64,000 nucleotides of DNA from Neodiprion pinetum (Eukaryota; Arthropoda; Insecta; Hymenoptera; Diprionidae): the NCBI RefSeq assembly GCF_021155775.2, contig NC_060232.1, forward strand, positions 24,993,922-25,057,921. The letters are read 5' to 3'. Shown here piece after piece: positions 62,830-64,000 of this stretch. The position numbers and the translations under genes were made by a program. The notes below the pieces were generated by a model. The model had not been told where the DNA came from. It made no database searches and saw only the letters and a list, made by a program, of their open reading frames with translations. How positions within the stretch are numbered: position 1 is the stretch's first letter; every line of letters starts with the position of its first letter.

Positions 62830-64000
62830 TGGCAAAGACAGAATTATCGTCGTAAAATCGCACAGCGGCTCACGCATGCCGTACGGGAGAGTGTAATGAT
62901 TATTATTCATGCTACATTATAGAGAGACAGTGATTGAAGATATTTCGAAATTCGTTTACCATAAAATATGCGGTTAAATTTGTTTGCCTACAGTGTTGGA
63001 GATGTAAACACGGCATCGCGGTTAACTGGCATTCCACCGCATGACTGAGAGTAAAACTAGTGGTTCTGAAATAAAACCACCGAAAATGTGCACAAGAAAA
63101 TATTTGCTTACCGAACGGGTAGTGTGGATACTAGAAATAGAAAAGTCCTAGTATCAACAGCTCTGGTAGTAGACGCTTAAGTCACAGATTTGAGTGTCAC
63201 AATAAAAGCATTGTTGTCAATCTCCATCTCGCCCAGTGTCATTCTAATACCCGCGACCATGGAATGCCAAATAGTAACAAAAAGGCGTTGGGGAAGTTCC
63301 GGTTGAACGTAGTACAGGATGTCTTTTTCGAATCTCCAGACTTCGTCTTGACCCTCTGGTCTACACCTGGGTCATTAATGATCCGACGACACTTTAAAAG
63401 TTACGATCCTGCAAAGGAAATCTTTCGCGTCTTGCTGTCTTCTTTAAATAAATATTTGCTGAACGTAAATATAGCATTTGTGTTTCCATATTCTTACTCA
63501 GGACATTCTGATTATTCCATTTCACTAATAATATTATAACACCAAATACTCTGAATCAGTTTTACAAGGAATAGAACTTTCGGGTCATAAATTACCGATG
63601 GTATACTTCAATAGTGAGGATGGAAAACGGCGACGACCAGAGGGTTAATATCCATTTCCTCATGGATTGGAAAAGAAATCTGTAACCATAACCGCCTATC
63701 AGGAGTATAAAATTATAAGGTCAGACTTTGGAAGTGAGGCTAACGAATTTACATTCCGGCCTCAAGGATACAGGTTATTCCTTGCATCGGATGTGTAGCA
63801 GCATGCAAGCGCTCGGTAGCACCGGTAGCTGCGCCATAAGTATCGCTAGTCGGTAAGCGACTGCTCGGTTCACAAGCTCAAAGGCGGTAACCGGTAGTAT
63901 AAATGCATAACAGAATGCAGCGGTACCGTCGCTCGGTGGTAAAATGAAAGGTGGTTCAGTATGCTCTGGAATACATATAAGCCAGGAAGGGATTGAGGGG
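62827..64000. other. Right-end region without recognised genes
   Basis: No known motif on either strand. A 91-codon plus-strand frame at 63264-63539 has no recognisable features. Confidence 0.3.

Overview
The window is eukaryotic nuclear DNA, AT-rich, with short exons bounded by GT-AG introns, and looks like an insect genome. The recognisable proteins are ordinary animal genes, and the forked/espin gene plus insect-type MULE and MITE debris fit an insect, possibly a hymenopteran. That order is a guess; no single sequence here proves it. No bacterial operons, tRNA, rRNA or CRISPR arrays were seen.

Six protein-coding genes can be supported, five of them complete. In order: (1) the 5' 280 codons of a SETD4-like SET-domain methyltransferase, minus strand, running off the left edge; (2) an SH3BGRL/Sh3beta-type thioredoxin-fold protein, plus strand, five coding exons, 207 aa; (3) a UPRT-like uracil phosphoribosyltransferase homologue, minus strand, six exons, 228 aa; (4) homogentisate 1,2-dioxygenase, minus strand, eight exons, 447 aa, whose metal-binding and catalytic residues fall at the same positions as in the human enzyme; (5) a forked/espin-like actin-bundling protein, plus strand, eleven coding exons, 710 aa, without the ankyrin repeats usual for long espin isoforms; (6) an SLC17-type (inorganic phosphate/organic anion) major facilitator transporter, plus strand, eight coding exons, 514 aa, with a first intron of about 5.7 kb. 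The models were built by hand: every splice junction was checked for reading phase, and all complete models close in frame. They work in unrelated processes (lysine methylation, redox-fold adaptor, pyrimidine salvage-type fold, tyrosine catabolism, actin bundles, transport), so neighbourhood carries little functional information.

Between genes lie mobile-element remnants and repeats: a MITE with about 27-bp inverted ends (6813-7162), a MULE-like transposase relic with frameshifts (15190-15752), a MITE with ends starting ACACTGAG (21643-22075), an inverted array of a degenerate TTTTGACC-containing unit near 60.3-60.5 kb, and several microsatellites. The most unusual signals are three hairpin-forming loci (23535-23742, 43424-43527, 44818-44984). 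They may be old foldback elements or sources of small RNA. The right-hand 8.6 kb holds no recognised gene, but has GC-rich patches and one candidate promoter plus first exon near 62.2-62.4 kb.
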